Source: Amycolatopsis nigrescens CSC17Ta-90 (GTDB taxonomy: Bacteria > Actinomycetota > Actinomycetes > Mycobacteriales > Pseudonocardiaceae). From it: 64,000 nt of DNA. Under the pieces are notes generated by a model. It was given only the letters and a program-made list of their open reading frames with translations. It had not been told where the DNA came from and did no database searches. Location of the stretch: positions 2,365,746 through 2,429,745 of the forward strand of contig NZ_ARVW01000001.1 of the NCBI RefSeq assembly GCF_000384315.1. Direction: 5' to 3'. Below are positions 26,442 to 39,396 of the stretch, piece by piece. Position numbers and translations under genes: made by a program. How positions within the stretch are numbered: position 1 is the stretch's first letter; each line of letters starts with the position of its first letter.

Positions 26442-26750
26442 ATGCGCTCGATCTCACCCACCCACGCCGAAGCATTCCGTCTCCTGCGTACGGAGCTGTA
26501 CGTGCACCTCGATCACGCGGAATTCCTCGCGATGAAGTACGAGCCGTGGGGGAAGGTCGATATCACCGCCGCCCGCAAGCTGATCGCGGACCAGGTGACC
26601 GTGATCCGCTCGGTGCTCGCGTTGCACGAGGAAAGCCGCCGGGGCCGCTGCAAGTTCTGCCGGCGGCCGTATCCGTGCCCGAGCGTGCAGGCGATCCATC
26701 AGGTGATCAAGGATCCGGACCGGGAGTTCGTCAAGCTCGTCGGCGGTTAG
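26442..26750 (+). CDS. Small conserved-looking protein with C-rich motif, divergent from XRE/DUF397
   Basis: 102 residues, function not recognised. A helical N-terminal half (LLRTELYVHLDHAEFLAMKY) is followed by the motif CKFCRRPYPCPS (about 75-86). The CxxC...PC layout could bind zinc. Similar small proteins are often found beside XRE/DUF397 regulators in actinomycetes, so it may be the third member of that module (inference). Its 3' end overlaps the convergent gpgS by 20 bases. ATG at 26442 chosen; a TTG four codons earlier is possible. Confidence 0.6.
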   Translation: MRSISPTHAEAFRLLRTELYVHLDHAEFLAMKYEPWGKVDITAARKLIADQVTVIRSVLALHEESRRGRCKFCRRPYPCPSVQAIHQVIKDPDREFVKLVGG

Positions 26751-27657
26751 CCAGCACCTCGCGCATCGGCGGGCGGTCGGCCACCAGCACCTCGGTCGCG
26801 TCGGGCAGCCACTCCCCCGAGACCTGCACGAACTGGGTCAGGCCGGCAGCCCCGTCCACCGGGACGCCGCAGCGGGCCAGTGCGGTGCCGAGAATCTGCC
26901 TTGCCATCACGCCGAGTTGCAGCAGCGACCGGTTCCGGTGCTTGCGCACACCCAGGTTGACCTGCGCCAACCCGTCCAGTCCATATCTTGCCTCGGCGTC
27001 CAGCAGCAGCCCGATCTCCACCCCGTACCCGGCCGCGAACGGCACCGACTCCAGGAACTCCCTGGTCCCGGCGTACTCACCGCCGAGCGGCTGCACGATC
27101 CCGGCCAGCGCGGGCCGCAGCGCGGACAGCGCCGGCCTGGCCAGCAGCTCGGTGACCCGGCCGCCACCGGTGCCGATCTCCGCGGTCTCCAGCCGCAGCG
27201 GTCGCCGGTAGAACCCCTTCACCAGCTGCACGCCGCTGTCACCGAGCAGCGGGCCGAGCAAGGTGGGCACGAAAGCCGGGTCCGGGTCCACCAGATCCGA
27301 ATCCAGGAACACCACCAGTTCACCACTGGTCACGGCCAGTGAACGCCACAGCACCTCGCCCTTGCCCGGCATCGGCTCCCAGTCGGCGAGCACGTCCTCG
27401 CGGTGCACCACCCGCGCACCGGCCAGCTCGGCAACCTCGGCCGTCGCGTCGGTGGAGCCGGAGTCCAGCACGACCAGCTCGTCCACCAGGGAACCGAGCA
27501 GCGGACGCACCGACGCGATCACGTCGCCGACGGTCTCCTGCTCGTTCAGCGCGGGCAGCACCACCGACACCGTCCGCGCACCCTTCGCGCGGACCAGCTC
27601 GTCGACCGTCCACTGCGGATCCTGCCAGGTCCGCCTGGCGAACCAGTCCTCGTCCAT
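26731..27657 (-). CDS. gpgS: Glucosyl-3-phosphoglycerate synthase (GT81)
   Basis: 308 residues. SVVLPALNEQETVGDVIASV is the GT-A nucleotide-sugar entry, VFLDSDLVDPDP contains the metal-binding DxD (DSD), and KGFYRRPLR and GYGVEIGLLLDAEARYGLDG match the GpgS family. It transfers glucose from UDP-glucose to 3-phosphoglycerate, first step towards glucosylglycerate and methylglucose polysaccharides in mycobacteria. Near the DivIVA-like and tagA genes, as Rv1208 is. Confidence 0.92.
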   Translation of the reverse strand: MDEDWFARRTWQDPQWTVDELVRAKGARTVSVVLPALNEQETVGDVIASVRPLLGSLVDELVVLDSGSTDATAEVAELAGARVVHREDVLADWEPMPGKGEVLWRSLAVTSGELVVFLDSDLVDPDPAFVPTLLGPLLGDSGVQLVKGFYRRPLRLETAEIGTGGGRVTELLARPALSALRPALAGIVQPLGGEYAGTREFLESVPFAAGYGVEIGLLLDAEARYGLDGLAQVNLGVRKHRNRSLLQLGVMARQILGTALARCGVPVDGAAGLTQFVQVSGEWLPDATEVLVADRPPMREVLANRRRA

Positions 27658-27725
27658 CCCCCGATCGTGCCATGTGCCTCAGCGAGCTCATGCCATGCTT
27701 GGAGACGACGAAGCTGGAGGAGCCC

Positions 27726-28400
27726 TTGTTACACCTGATGGTCCGTTATGCGCTCGCCCCGCTGGCGAAGGCGATCTACCGGCCGACCGTGCACGGCGCG
27801 GAGCTGGTCCCGCTGGACGAGCCGATCATCCTGGCCTCGAACCACCGGGCCGCGGTGGACACCGCGCTCACCGCGATCGTCACCCCGCGGCCGGTCAGCT
27901 TCCTCGGCAAGGCCGAGTACTTCACCGGCAAAGGGCTCAAAGGACGGTTCATGGCGAGCCTGCTCTCCGGCCTCGGCTATGTGCCGGTGCAGCGGGGGAA
28001 CGCGGCCGCGGGGCTGGCCGCGCTGGACTCGGCGCGCAAAGTGCTCGAAGCCGGTGGCGCGTTCGGCATCTACCCGGAGGGCACCCGTTCGCTGGACGGC
28101 AGGCTGCACCGCGGGCACACCGGCGTCGGCGCGCTGGCGCTGACCACCAGGTCGCGGGTGGTGCCGGTGGCGATCACCGGCACCGAGCAGGTCCAGCCGG
28201 CTGGCAAACGCTTTCCCCGGCGGGCCAAGGTGACCGTCCGGTTCGGCGAGCCGCTGGACTTCTCGCACTACGACGGGCTGGAGAATTCCTCAATGGCCCG
28301 ACGCGCGGTCACCGACCACGTCATGTACGCGATCCTCGAACTCTCCGAACAGGAATACGTGGACAAGTACCACAAGCGACCGGACGAGAAATCCGCCTGA
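27726..28400 (+). CDS. 1-acyl-sn-glycerol-3-phosphate acyltransferase (PlsC-like)
   Basis: 224 residues. The acyltransferase motifs NHRAAVDTAL (HX4D, catalytic), KAEYFTGKGLKGRF and GIYPEGTRS are intact. It should acylate lysophosphatidate or a similar lipid at the cytosolic membrane face. TTG at 27726 is chosen since GGAGGAG lies 3-5 bases upstream; an ATG at 27738 would shorten it by four residues. The stop lies two bases from the convergent LOG gene stop. Confidence 0.88.
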   Translation: MLHLMVRYALAPLAKAIYRPTVHGAELVPLDEPIILASNHRAAVDTALTAIVTPRPVSFLGKAEYFTGKGLKGRFMASLLSGLGYVPVQRGNAAAGLAALDSARKVLEAGGAFGIYPEGTRSLDGRLHRGHTGVGALALTTRSRVVPVAITGTEQVQPAGKRFPRRAKVTVRFGEPLDFSHYDGLENSSMARRAVTDHVMYAILELSEQEYVDKYHKRPDEKSA

Positions 28401-28402
28401 AG

Positions 28403-28972
28403 TCAGTTGACCCACTTGGCGATGTCGGCGGGCTCGTGGTTGGCGAAGACCTCCAGCAGCGCCACCGGGTCCTTGTGCACGGTGATCACGTCGCGGTGCT
28501 CGGTGCGCAGGAAGCCGGCGTCCACCATGTGGTCCACGAACTCCCGCAGCGGCTGGAAGTAGCCCGCCACGTCGACCAGCCCGATCGGCTTGCTGTGCAG
28601 CCCGAGCTGGGCCCAGGTCCAGACCTCGAACAGCTCCTCCAGCGTGCCGGCGCCGCCGGGCAGTGCCAGGAACCCGTCCGCCAGTTCGGCCATTTTCGCC
28701 TTGCGCTGGTGCATGTCGGCCACCACGTGCAGCTTGGTCAGCCCGGCGTGCGCGATCTCCACCCGGCTCAGGTGCTCGGGGATCACGCCGATCACCTCAC
28801 CGCCGGCGGCCAGCGCGGCGTCCGCGACCGCGCCCATGGTGCCCACGCTCGCGCCGCCGTAGACCAGCCCGATGCCCCGCTCGGCCAGCAGCGTGCCGAG
28901 CGCCCTCGCCTGCTCCGCGTAGACGGGGTCGAACCCCATCGACGACCCGCAGAACACACAGATCCTCTTCAT
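28403..28972 (-). CDS. LOG-family protein (cytokinin riboside phosphoribohydrolase type)
   Basis: 189 residues from the ATG at 28972. The nucleotide-binding motif [20 protein letters not shown] (PGGxGTxxE) and [20 protein letters not shown] are diagnostic. LOG enzymes release free bases from nucleoside 5'-monophosphates; many are annotated as lysine decarboxylase in error. No ribosome-binding site precedes 28972. An in-frame ATG at 29104, sharing a base with the upstream LOG gene stop (TGATG), would add a 44-residue low-complexity extension. Resembles Rv1205 in length and place. Confidence 0.85.
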   Translation of the reverse strand: MKRICVFCGSSMGFDPVYAEQARALGTLLAERGIGLVYGGASVGTMGAVADAALAAGGEVIGVIPEHLSRVEIAHAGLTKLHVVADMHQRKAKMAELADGFLALPGGAGTLEELFEVWTWAQLGLHSKPIGLVDVAGYFQPLREFVDHMVDAGFLRTEHRDVITVHKDPVALLEVFANHEPADIAKWVN

Positions 28973-29103
28973 GAGAGGTGTCTTATTCGAATGAGTGTTC
29001 TGCACACCCGTCGGCGCGGCTGCCGTCCGCGCGTCACCTGCATCCACCCGCCGCGAGCCACCCTCCGGGCGGCCCCCGTCGGCTGGATTGTGCATAACAC
29101 TCA

Positions 29104-29895
29104 TCAGTGCGTGTCCTCCCATGCCTGGTACGACTCCTGGACCACCCGCACCGCGTCGTCGATGTCATCGGTGACGTGCAGCAGCGCCAGATCCTGCTCG
29201 CCGACCTTGCCCTCGGCGAGCACGGTGTCGGAGATCCAGTCGTACAGCCCGCCCCAGTAGGACCGTCCGAAGAGGACGACCGGGAACTTGGTCACCTTCT
29301 TCGTCTGCACCAGGGTCAGCGCCTCGAACAACTCGTCCAGGGTGCCGAAACCACCTGGCAGGCAGATGAACGCCTGCGAATACTTGATGAACATCGTCTT
29401 GCGCGCGAAGAAGTAGCGGAAGTTCACGCCGAGATCGACCCACGGGTTCATGCCCTGTTCGAACGGCAGCTCGATGCCGAGGCCGATGGAGAACCCGCCC
29501 GCCTCCGAGGCACCGCGGTTGACCGCCTCCATCGCGCCCGGCCCGCCGCCGGTGATCGCGGCGAACCCGGCCGAGGCCAGCGCGCCACCGATCTTGCGGC
29601 CCAGCTCGTACTCGGGATGGTCGCGCTTGGTCCTGGCCGAGCCGAACACGGTGACCGCGCGCGGCACCTCGGCCAGCGCGCCGAAGCCCTCCACGAACTC
29701 GGCCTGGATGCGCAGCACCCGCCACGGGTCGGTGTGCACCCAGTCGCTCGGCCCGCGCGCGTCGAGCAGCCGCTGGTCGGTGGTGGTCTCCTGGTCCCGC
29801 TGGTCTCGCCGGAACACCACGGGACCGCGGTGCCGCTCCGGCGGGTGCTCCGGGTACTCCTCGCCCGGCACCTCTGCTCCTGCTTGCTCACTCAC
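29104..29895 (-). CDS. LOG-family (TIGR00730) Rossmann-fold protein, longer type
   Basis: 263 residues. A polar N-terminal arm (~70 residues) leads into [40 protein letters not shown] and the LOG motif [20 protein letters not shown]. Paralogous to the next gene downstream but of the larger subgroup. GTG at 29895 with TAGGCT 6 bases upstream (leaderless); the same CCTAGG core gives the -10 of the divergent HTH-TPR gene. Confidence 0.87.
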   Translation of the reverse strand: MSEQAGAEVPGEEYPEHPPERHRGPVVFRRDQRDQETTTDQRLLDARGPSDWVHTDPWRVLRIQAEFVEGFGALAEVPRAVTVFGSARTKRDHPEYELGRKIGGALASAGFAAITGGGPGAMEAVNRGASEAGGFSIGLGIELPFEQGMNPWVDLGVNFRYFFARKTMFIKYSQAFICLPGGFGTLDELFEALTLVQTKKVTKFPVVLFGRSYWGGLYDWISDTVLAEGKVGEQDLALLHVTDDIDDAVRVVQESYQAWEDTH

Positions 29896-29901
29896 CAGAC
29901 C

Positions 29902-29911
29902 AGCCTAGGGT
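29902..29911. promoter_or_regulatory. Overlapping back-to-back -10 elements (LOG gene / HTH-TPR gene)
   Basis: TAGGGT on the plus strand (29906-29911) lies 7 bases before the ATG at 29919. TAGGCT on the minus strand (29907-29902) lies 6 bases before the GTG at 29895. They share CCTAGG, so two leaderless promoters face outwards from the same bases and can hardly fire together (inference). Confidence 0.55.
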
Positions 29912-29918
29912 CACCCGC

Positions 29919-31250
29919 ATGAGTCATCCCACTCACCCGGCGGGCGATTCCGCCAGGGTGACCGCCGGTGAGCCGTTGGGCACCAGGATCCGGCGGCTGC
30001 GCATGGCGCGCGGCTGGACCCAGCGCGAGCTGGCCGAACCGCGGTACGACCGCGGTTTCCTGGCGAAGGTGGAGTCCGGGCAGCGCTCGCCGTCCGAGGC
30101 CGCACTGGGCTACCTGGCCGAACGGCTCGGGCTGGCCGCGGAGGATCTGCGCTTCGGCCGTCCGCCGGGGCTCGCCAGGCAGTTGTGGGACGAGCTCGAC
30201 GACGCCTACCGGCTGCTCGAACAGGGTGGCCTCGATCAGGCGGAAATACGTTTTTCACGAGCAGAAGTAAGCGCCGCGTATTTTCACCTGCCGGATATCG
30301 AATGTTATGCCCGGTTCTGCCTCGCCGAGACGCGCTGGCAGCGTTTCGACATCGCCGGCGCGACGACCGGTTTCGAGCACGCCGAGCGGATCGCCGCGGA
30401 CGCCCCGCCGTGGCTGCGCGCGATGATCGTGCACCGCTGGTCCGCCTGCCAGTACCTGGCCGGTTCGGTGACCACCGCGGTCGCGCACGTCGAAGCCGCC
30501 CTCGGCGAACTGCGCGCCGGGGACGAAGTGGACCCGGACGCCGAACTCGCGCTGCTCACCGCGTTGATCCATCCGCTGGTCGAGATGGGCGACCTTCGCC
30601 GGGCGCGCCGGGCAACCGAACACGGGCAGCGGGTCGCGGCCTCCGCCACCCGGGTGGACTTCGTCGCCAGGTTCCACCGCCAGGCCACCCAGCTCTGGCA
30701 GGCGATCGGCCGGACCGACCGGGCGGACGCCGAGGTCACCGAGGCGCTCCGGCTGTTCGGCTCGCTCGGCTTCGAGCGCGACGCGGCGCGCTGCCGCTGG
30801 GCGCGGGGGTTCCTGCTGCGCGAGTCGGGCCGGCTGGCCGAGGCCCGCGCGGAACTGGCCGCCGCCAGGGACACCCTCGCCGAGGTTGACTCGCGAGAAG
30901 GGGTCATCGGCAGCACGGTCGAACTGGCCGAGGTGTGCCGCCGGCTCGGCGCGCTGGACGAGGCGGAAGCCCTGGTCAGGGACATCCATCCGCTGCTGCG
31001 CGGCACCGCCGACCTGGAGTCGAGGGTGGAGGCCGACCGGCTGCTCGGGCTGATCGCGCAGGCGCGGGGCGACCTGCCCGGCGCCGAGCGGCTGCTGCGG
31101 CGGGCGGCCGGCGAACAGGAACGCGCGGCACTGCGCGCTGGCCTCGTGACCACCTCGCTGCATCTCGGAAATGTGCTTCGTACGCAGGGAAAAGCGGACG
31201 AGGCGATCGAGGCGTACCTACTTGGGGTGCGGGCCGCAGGGCGGCCCTGA
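29919..31250 (+). CDS. HTH (XRE)-TPR transcriptional regulator, first of two bracketing secreted peptidases
   Basis: 443 residues. XRE HTH at about 21-76 (LGTRIRRLRMARGWTQRELA, VESGQRSPSEAALGYLAERL), then an all-helical region to the C-terminus in which TPR-like pairs recur (LAETRWQRFDIAGATTGFEH; LGNVLRTQGKADEAIEAYLL). The architecture matches regulators that read signal peptides with their TPRs (RRNPP type) and also general actinobacterial XRE-TPR proteins. It precedes the M4 metalloprotease gene by 176 bases on the same strand and is paralogous to the gene at 35392. Base composition dips to A/T-rich at 30240-30310. Confidence 0.86.
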   Translation: MSHPTHPAGDSARVTAGEPLGTRIRRLRMARGWTQRELAEPRYDRGFLAKVESGQRSPSEAALGYLAERLGLAAEDLRFGRPPGLARQLWDELDDAYRLLEQGGLDQAEIRFSRAEVSAAYFHLPDIECYARFCLAETRWQRFDIAGATTGFEHAERIAADAPPWLRAMIVHRWSACQYLAGSVTTAVAHVEAALGELRAGDEVDPDAELALLTALIHPLVEMGDLRRARRATEHGQRVAASATRVDFVARFHRQATQLWQAIGRTDRADAEVTEALRLFGSLGFERDAARCRWARGFLLRESGRLAEARAELAAARDTLAEVDSREGVIGSTVELAEVCRRLGALDEAEALVRDIHPLLRGTADLESRVEADRLLGLIAQARGDLPGAERLLRRAAGEQERAALRAGLVTTSLHLGNVLRTQGKADEAIEAYLLGVRAAGRP

Positions 31251-31426
31251 CTAGGCCGAATGGTCAATTGACGTAGGCCGCTCGCCGTTCTTTACTCAGA
31301 TGCGTCTATTGCAATAACTCCTGTTATCACCTTAGACACATTTTTCCGGTAACCCTCCCTGCGATCGACGTCCCTGCCCTGTCTCCTGCCGCCGGTCGCA
31401 CGGTTCCCCCTGGAAGGAAAACCTTG
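31251..31426 (+). promoter_or_regulatory. Leader/promoter region of the secreted M4 protease gene
   Basis: This 176-bp, relatively A/T-rich gap contains a perfect palindrome GTCAATTGAC (31263-31272), a -35-like TTGACG overlapping it, and an inverted repeat ATAAC-n4-GTTAT (31314-31327). GGAAGGA ends about 11 bases before the protease ATG. A pheromone-type short secreted ORF was looked for on both strands here and not found. The palindrome is a candidate site for a neighbouring HTH-TPR protein. Confidence 0.5.
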
Positions 31427-35379
<3,953 letters not shown>

Positions 35380-35391
35380 CGGAGGCGTCCC

Positions 35392-36672
35392 GTGCGGGAG
35401 CTGAGTTCGAGCCCCGCACGGGAGCCGGTCGGCGCCCGGCTGCGCAGGCTGCGCACCGAGCGCGAGCTGACCCAGCGGGCGCTGGCCGAGCCGCACTACA
35501 CCGCCGCCTATGTGTCCTCTGTGGAGAGTGGCAGGCGGATGCCGTCGGGAGACGCGGTGGCGCATTTCGCCGACCGGCTCGGCCTCGATCCCAACGAGTT
35601 GCGCACGGGTCGTTCACCCCGGCAGGTGGTGTGGCTCGACCTCACGCTGGCCGAAGCCGCCCAGGGCGTGCTGGGCGGCGTCGAAGGCGCTGAGGACCGG
35701 TTGCGCGCGGTGCTCGCGGAGGCCGACCGGCTCGGCCAGGCGCGACAGTCCGGGCTGGCCAGGCTCTGGCTGGCCGGCCTCGCCACCGGCGACGACCGGG
35801 CGCGTTACGTCAAGGAAGCCGAATCCGCGCTGGCCGGGGACACCGCGCTGAACCGCGCGCTGGCCGTGCCGAGCCGGGCCGCGCTGCTGATCGAAGCCGG
35901 TGAGCCGCACTACGCGGTGCATCTGCTCCAAGCCTGTCACGACGAGTTGGTGCGCGACGGCTATCCCGACCCCGGCACGCTGCTCTCGCTGCGGGCGCAC
36001 CTCGCCGACGGCCAGCTCCGGCTCGGCAACCTCGAACGCGCGGGCGAGTACGCGGCACTCGCGCTCGGCGTCGCCAGGCTCGACTCCACCGGTCTCACCG
36101 AACTCACCGGGCACTACCTGAGCCTGTGCCGCACCCAGCTGGCTGCCGGCGCGGTCGGCCAGGCCGCCGTTGCCGCCGCACAGGCCATCGACGCGCTGCA
36201 CGAGCGGGCCCTGCGTCCGGCGCTGGCCCGCTGCCTCGAAGCCCGCGCCAGGGCACGGCGTCGCACCGGCGACCCGCGCGGCGCGCTCACCGACCTGCTC
36301 ACCGCGCGGGACGTCGCCCCGGCGGACCGGGCCGTCACCGTGCAGCTGGCCGAGGTCAACCGCGAACTCGGCGCGCACCACGCGGCCGCGGACCTGCTCG
36401 CCGAAGCGCTGCGCGAGATCCCGGCCGACGACCCGCTGGCCGCCGCCGTCCGCTACGAACTCGGCGCCCTCGCGTCCGCGCGCGGCGAGTTCCCCAAGGC
36501 GGAGAAGCATTTGCGGGCCGCGATCGACCTGGCCGTCCAACTGGACGCCCGCGAAACCCTCGCCAACGCGCTCGAACTGGCCGGCGGACTGCTTCGTACG
36601 CAGGGACGTCTCGACGACGCGGCGGATCTTCTCCGCGACGGCCTCCTCTCCCTCGGCGCAGCTCCCCACTAA
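35392..36672 (+). CDS. HTH (XRE)-TPR transcriptional regulator, second of the pair
   Basis: 426 residues. HTH at about 9-65 (PVGARLRRLRTERELTQRAL, VESGRRMPSGDAVAHFADRL) and TPR-like helices to the end (LGNLERAGEYAALALGVARL; ELAGGLLRTQGRLDDAADLL). GTG at 35392 has GGAGG 6 bases upstream and lies 12 bases after the aminopeptidase stop, so it is co-transcribed with that gene. Paralogous to the regulator at 29919, with the same HTH-TPR plan and a similar C-terminal repeat. A feedback role on the peptidase genes is inferred from position only. Confidence 0.86.
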   Translation: MRELSSSPAREPVGARLRRLRTERELTQRALAEPHYTAAYVSSVESGRRMPSGDAVAHFADRLGLDPNELRTGRSPRQVVWLDLTLAEAAQGVLGGVEGAEDRLRAVLAEADRLGQARQSGLARLWLAGLATGDDRARYVKEAESALAGDTALNRALAVPSRAALLIEAGEPHYAVHLLQACHDELVRDGYPDPGTLLSLRAHLADGQLRLGNLERAGEYAALALGVARLDSTGLTELTGHYLSLCRTQLAAGAVGQAAVAAAQAIDALHERALRPALARCLEARARARRRTGDPRGALTDLLTARDVAPADRAVTVQLAEVNRELGAHHAAADLLAEALREIPADDPLAAAVRYELGALASARGEFPKAEKHLRAAIDLAVQLDARETLANALELAGGLLRTQGRLDDAADLLRDGLLSLGAAPH

Positions 36673-36686
36673 ACCGCCCCCCGACA

Positions 36687-36752
36687 GGCAAATAGCCGAC
36701 TTTTTGCCCCTCTCGCGTCGCCGCCATAAGGGCAAAAAGTCGGCTATTTGCC
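36687..36752. repeat. Family-B palindrome, perfect 23-bp stem with 20-base loop
   Basis: Arms at 36687-36709 and 36730-36752 are identical in sequence to those at 23886-23941; only the loop differs. It lies between the convergent HTH-TPR and dapE genes, downstream of both stops, and should end transcription from either side. Confidence 0.85.
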
Positions 36753-36763
36753 GGGCTAGGGGG

Positions 36764-37840
36764 TTAGGGGAGGAGGAAGGTGGTGAGGATGTTGGTGACG
36801 CGGGTGATGTCGGCGGCGGAGACGTGTTCCTGCTGGGTGTGCGCGAGGGTCGGGTCGCCGGGGCCGAAGTTGACCGCGGGCATGCCGAGTGCGGCGAACC
36901 TGGCCACGTCCGTCCAGCCGAGCTTGGCCGCGGCGGTGCCACCCGCGGCGGTGACGAGTTCGGCGGCGGCGGGTGCGGCGAGGCCGGGCAGGGCACCCGG
37001 CGAAAGGTCCACAACGGACAGTTCGAAGCCGTCGAACACCTCGCGCAGATGGGTTTCCGCCTGCTCCGGAGTGCGGTCGGGGGCGAAGCGGTGGTTCACC
37101 GCGAGCACTGCCTCATCGGGCACCACGTTGCCGGCCACGCCGCCGCCGATGCGCACCGCCTGCAGGCCCTCGCGGTAGGTCAGGCCGTCGATGTCGACCA
37201 CCCGCGCCTGGTACTCCGCGAGCCTCCGCAGCGGTTCACCGAGCGCGTGGATGGCGTTCTCCCCCATCCACCCCCGCGCGGTGTGCGCGCGCTTCCCGTT
37301 CGTGCGCAGCTCCACCCGCATGGTGCCCTGGCAACCCGCTTCGATCACCGCGTTCGACGGCTCACCGACGATCGCCAGGTCACCGGCCAGCCACTCGGGC
37401 AGCTCGCGCTCGATCCGGCCGAGACCGTTGCGCGCTGCCTCGACTTCTTCGTTGTCGTAGAACACGAAAGTCAGGTCGTGCCGCGGCTCCAGCACGGTCG
37501 CGGCGAGGTGCAGGAACACCGCGTCGCCGCCCTTCATGTCCACCGTGCCGAGGCCGTGCAGCACCTCGTCCGGCCCGGCGCCGGTGCGGCGCAGCGGCAG
37601 GTTCGCGTTCACCGGCACGGTGTCCAGGTGCCCGGCGAAGACGACCCTGGTCGGGCGGCCCAGATTGGTCCGCGCCAGCACGGCATCCCCGTTGCGGACG
37701 ATCTCCAGGTGCCCGGCCTGCGCGGTGAGCGCGGCCTGCACGGCGCCCGCGAGCGCGGCCTCCGCGCCGGAAACGCTTTCGATGTCCACCAGCGCGGCGG
37801 TCAGGTCAACGGGGTCCACGTGCAGGTCGAGAGCGAGCAT
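36764..37840 (-). CDS. dapE: Succinyl-diaminopimelate desuccinylase
   Basis: 358 residues. M20 metallopeptidase motifs: [11 protein letters not shown] (zinc His/Asp), [21 protein letters not shown] (catalytic Glu pair), [17 protein letters not shown] and LAHTQQEHV (last His). It releases succinate from N-succinyl-LL-diaminopimelate on the lysine/peptidoglycan route, acting after DapD and DapC, whose genes are also in the window. ATG at 37840 with TACCGT 7 bases upstream (leaderless). Confidence 0.93.
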   Translation of the reverse strand: MLALDLHVDPVDLTAALVDIESVSGAEAALAGAVQAALTAQAGHLEIVRNGDAVLARTNLGRPTRVVFAGHLDTVPVNANLPLRRTGAGPDEVLHGLGTVDMKGGDAVFLHLAATVLEPRHDLTFVFYDNEEVEAARNGLGRIERELPEWLAGDLAIVGEPSNAVIEAGCQGTMRVELRTNGKRAHTARGWMGENAIHALGEPLRRLAEYQARVVDIDGLTYREGLQAVRIGGGVAGNVVPDEAVLAVNHRFAPDRTPEQAETHLREVFDGFELSVVDLSPGALPGLAAPAAAELVTAAGGTAAAKLGWTDVARFAALGMPAVNFGPGDPTLAHTQQEHVSAADITRVTNILTTFLLP

Positions 37841-37886
37841 ACGGGCGACGGTACCCGGCCGGAGTTGTCGTGCGTACGGTGAGAAC

Positions 37887-38318
37887 GTGCTTACCCGACG
37901 TGCTCTGACCACAGCGGCTCTGCTCCTTCTCCTCGCCGGCTGCGGCAGCGGGGCGCCGCCGGGGCCGTCCAGCCCGCAGCCCGATCTCGGGCCGCAGGAC
38001 CTGCTGGTCAAACTGAACGCGCAGCGCACGGACACCTGCTTCACCACGCCCTCCGCGGTCGCCCCCAAGGGCTGTGAGAAATACGTCACCCAGCTCGCCG
38101 GCACCAGCCGGCAGGCGCACGGGATGGCCGGCACGAAGCGTCCCGAGATGGCCGGTCACGCCGACCGGCTGGACAAGGCGATCAGCGCCTACCGCGACCA
38201 GAGCTGCAACAACGCCACCGAACCCGGCACCGGGCCCTGCTCGCAGGCGCTGGTCGACATCGCCAGCAGTGTGAGCGGGATCAAGACCGAACTGTCCAAG
38301 CAGGTCGCCGGCGGCTGA
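37887..38318 (+). CDS. Small secreted lipoprotein, unknown function
   Basis: 143 residues. [17 protein letters not shown] is a short signal with lipobox LLAGC, so Cys18 should be lipidated. The mature part is helical with four further Cys (near TCFTTPS, KGCEKY, QSCNNA, GPCSQA) that could form two disulfides. No family recognised. GTG start with TACGGT 6 bases upstream (leaderless). Divergent from dapE and 14 bases before dapD. Confidence 0.75.
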   Translation: MLTRRALTTAALLLLLAGCGSGAPPGPSSPQPDLGPQDLLVKLNAQRTDTCFTTPSAVAPKGCEKYVTQLAGTSRQAHGMAGTKRPEMAGHADRLDKAISAYRDQSCNNATEPGTGPCSQALVDIASSVSGIKTELSKQVAGG

Positions 38319-38332
38319 GTTAGGTTGTCGCC

Positions 38333-39331
38333 GTGAGCGAGCAGAACCCCAACTCCGAGAGCCCCGCCCCCGAGCAGACCGGCGCGACCGCGGTCGGGCT
38401 GGCCACGATCACGGTCGACGGCACGGTGCTGGACACCTGGTTCCCGCAACCGAAGCTGACCGGGCCTGGCACCGGCGGCACCGAGCGACTCACCGCGGAG
38501 CAGGCCGCCGAAGTGCTCGGCGACTCGGTCACCCCGCTGCTCGGCCAGGACCAGGCACGCGGGGTCGACGTCGTCGCGGTGCGCACCACGATCGGCACGC
38601 TCGCCGACGCGCCCGCCGACGCGCACGACATCTACCTGCGGCTGCACCTGCTTTCGCACCGGCTGATCCAGCCGAACAAGCAGAACCTGGACGGCATGTT
38701 CGGGCTGCTGGCCAACGTGGTCTGGACAAATCACGGGCCTTGCCCGGTGGAGGGTTTCGAGGCGACCCGGCTACGGCTGCGCGCCCGCGGCAACGTGACC
38801 GTCTACGGGGTGGACAAGTTCCCCCGGATGGTGGACTACGTGCTGCCCAGCGGGGTGCGCATCGCCGACGCGGACCGCGCCCGGCTCGGCGCGCACCTGG
38901 CCAGCGGCACCACCGTGATGCACGAGGGCTTCGTGAACTTCAACGCCGGCACGCTCGGCGCGTCCATGGTCGAGGGCCGGATCTCGGCCGGCGTGGTGGT
39001 CGGTGACGGCAGCGACGTCGGCGGCGGCGCGTCCATCATGGGCACCCTCTCCGGCGGCGGCAAGGAGGTCATCTCCATCGGCGAGCGCTGCCTGATCGGC
39101 GCGAACGGCGGCATCGGCATCTCGCTCGGCGACGACTCGGTGGTCGAGGCCGGCCTTTACGTCACCGCCGGCACCAAGGTCGTGCTGGACGGGAAGACGA
39201 TCAAGGCACGGGACGTCTCCGGGATCTCCGGCGCGATGTTCCGGCGCAACTCCACCAGCGGGCAGGTCGAGGTGGTCTCCCGCAGCGGAGCGGGCATCGA
39301 GCTCAACGCCGCACTGCACGCCAACGACTGA
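38333..39331 (+). CDS. dapD: Tetrahydrodipicolinate N-succinyltransferase
   Basis: 332 residues. The C-terminal half is a left-handed beta-helix built from hexapeptide repeats ([60 protein letters not shown]), as in the actinobacterial DapD (Rv1201c). It transfers succinyl from succinyl-CoA to tetrahydrodipicolinate in the meso-DAP/lysine pathway. GTG at 38333 with TAGGTT 6 bases upstream. Confidence 0.92.
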   Translation: MSEQNPNSESPAPEQTGATAVGLATITVDGTVLDTWFPQPKLTGPGTGGTERLTAEQAAEVLGDSVTPLLGQDQARGVDVVAVRTTIGTLADAPADAHDIYLRLHLLSHRLIQPNKQNLDGMFGLLANVVWTNHGPCPVEGFEATRLRLRARGNVTVYGVDKFPRMVDYVLPSGVRIADADRARLGAHLASGTTVMHEGFVNFNAGTLGASMVEGRISAGVVVGDGSDVGGGASIMGTLSGGGKEVISIGERCLIGANGGIGISLGDDSVVEAGLYVTAGTKVVLDGKTIKARDVSGISGAMFRRNSTSGQVEVVSRSGAGIELNAALHAND

Positions 39332-39396
39332 ATGCGCGCGGATCGCCATGCGAATGGCTGATCATCGAGGGTCGCGGGTCACCTAGTATCGATTCG

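Noticed and set aside
31251..31426. Pheromone peptide gene for an RRNPP-type system
   Set aside because: Only very short frames (five codons or fewer) occur and none encodes a signal peptide; not called.
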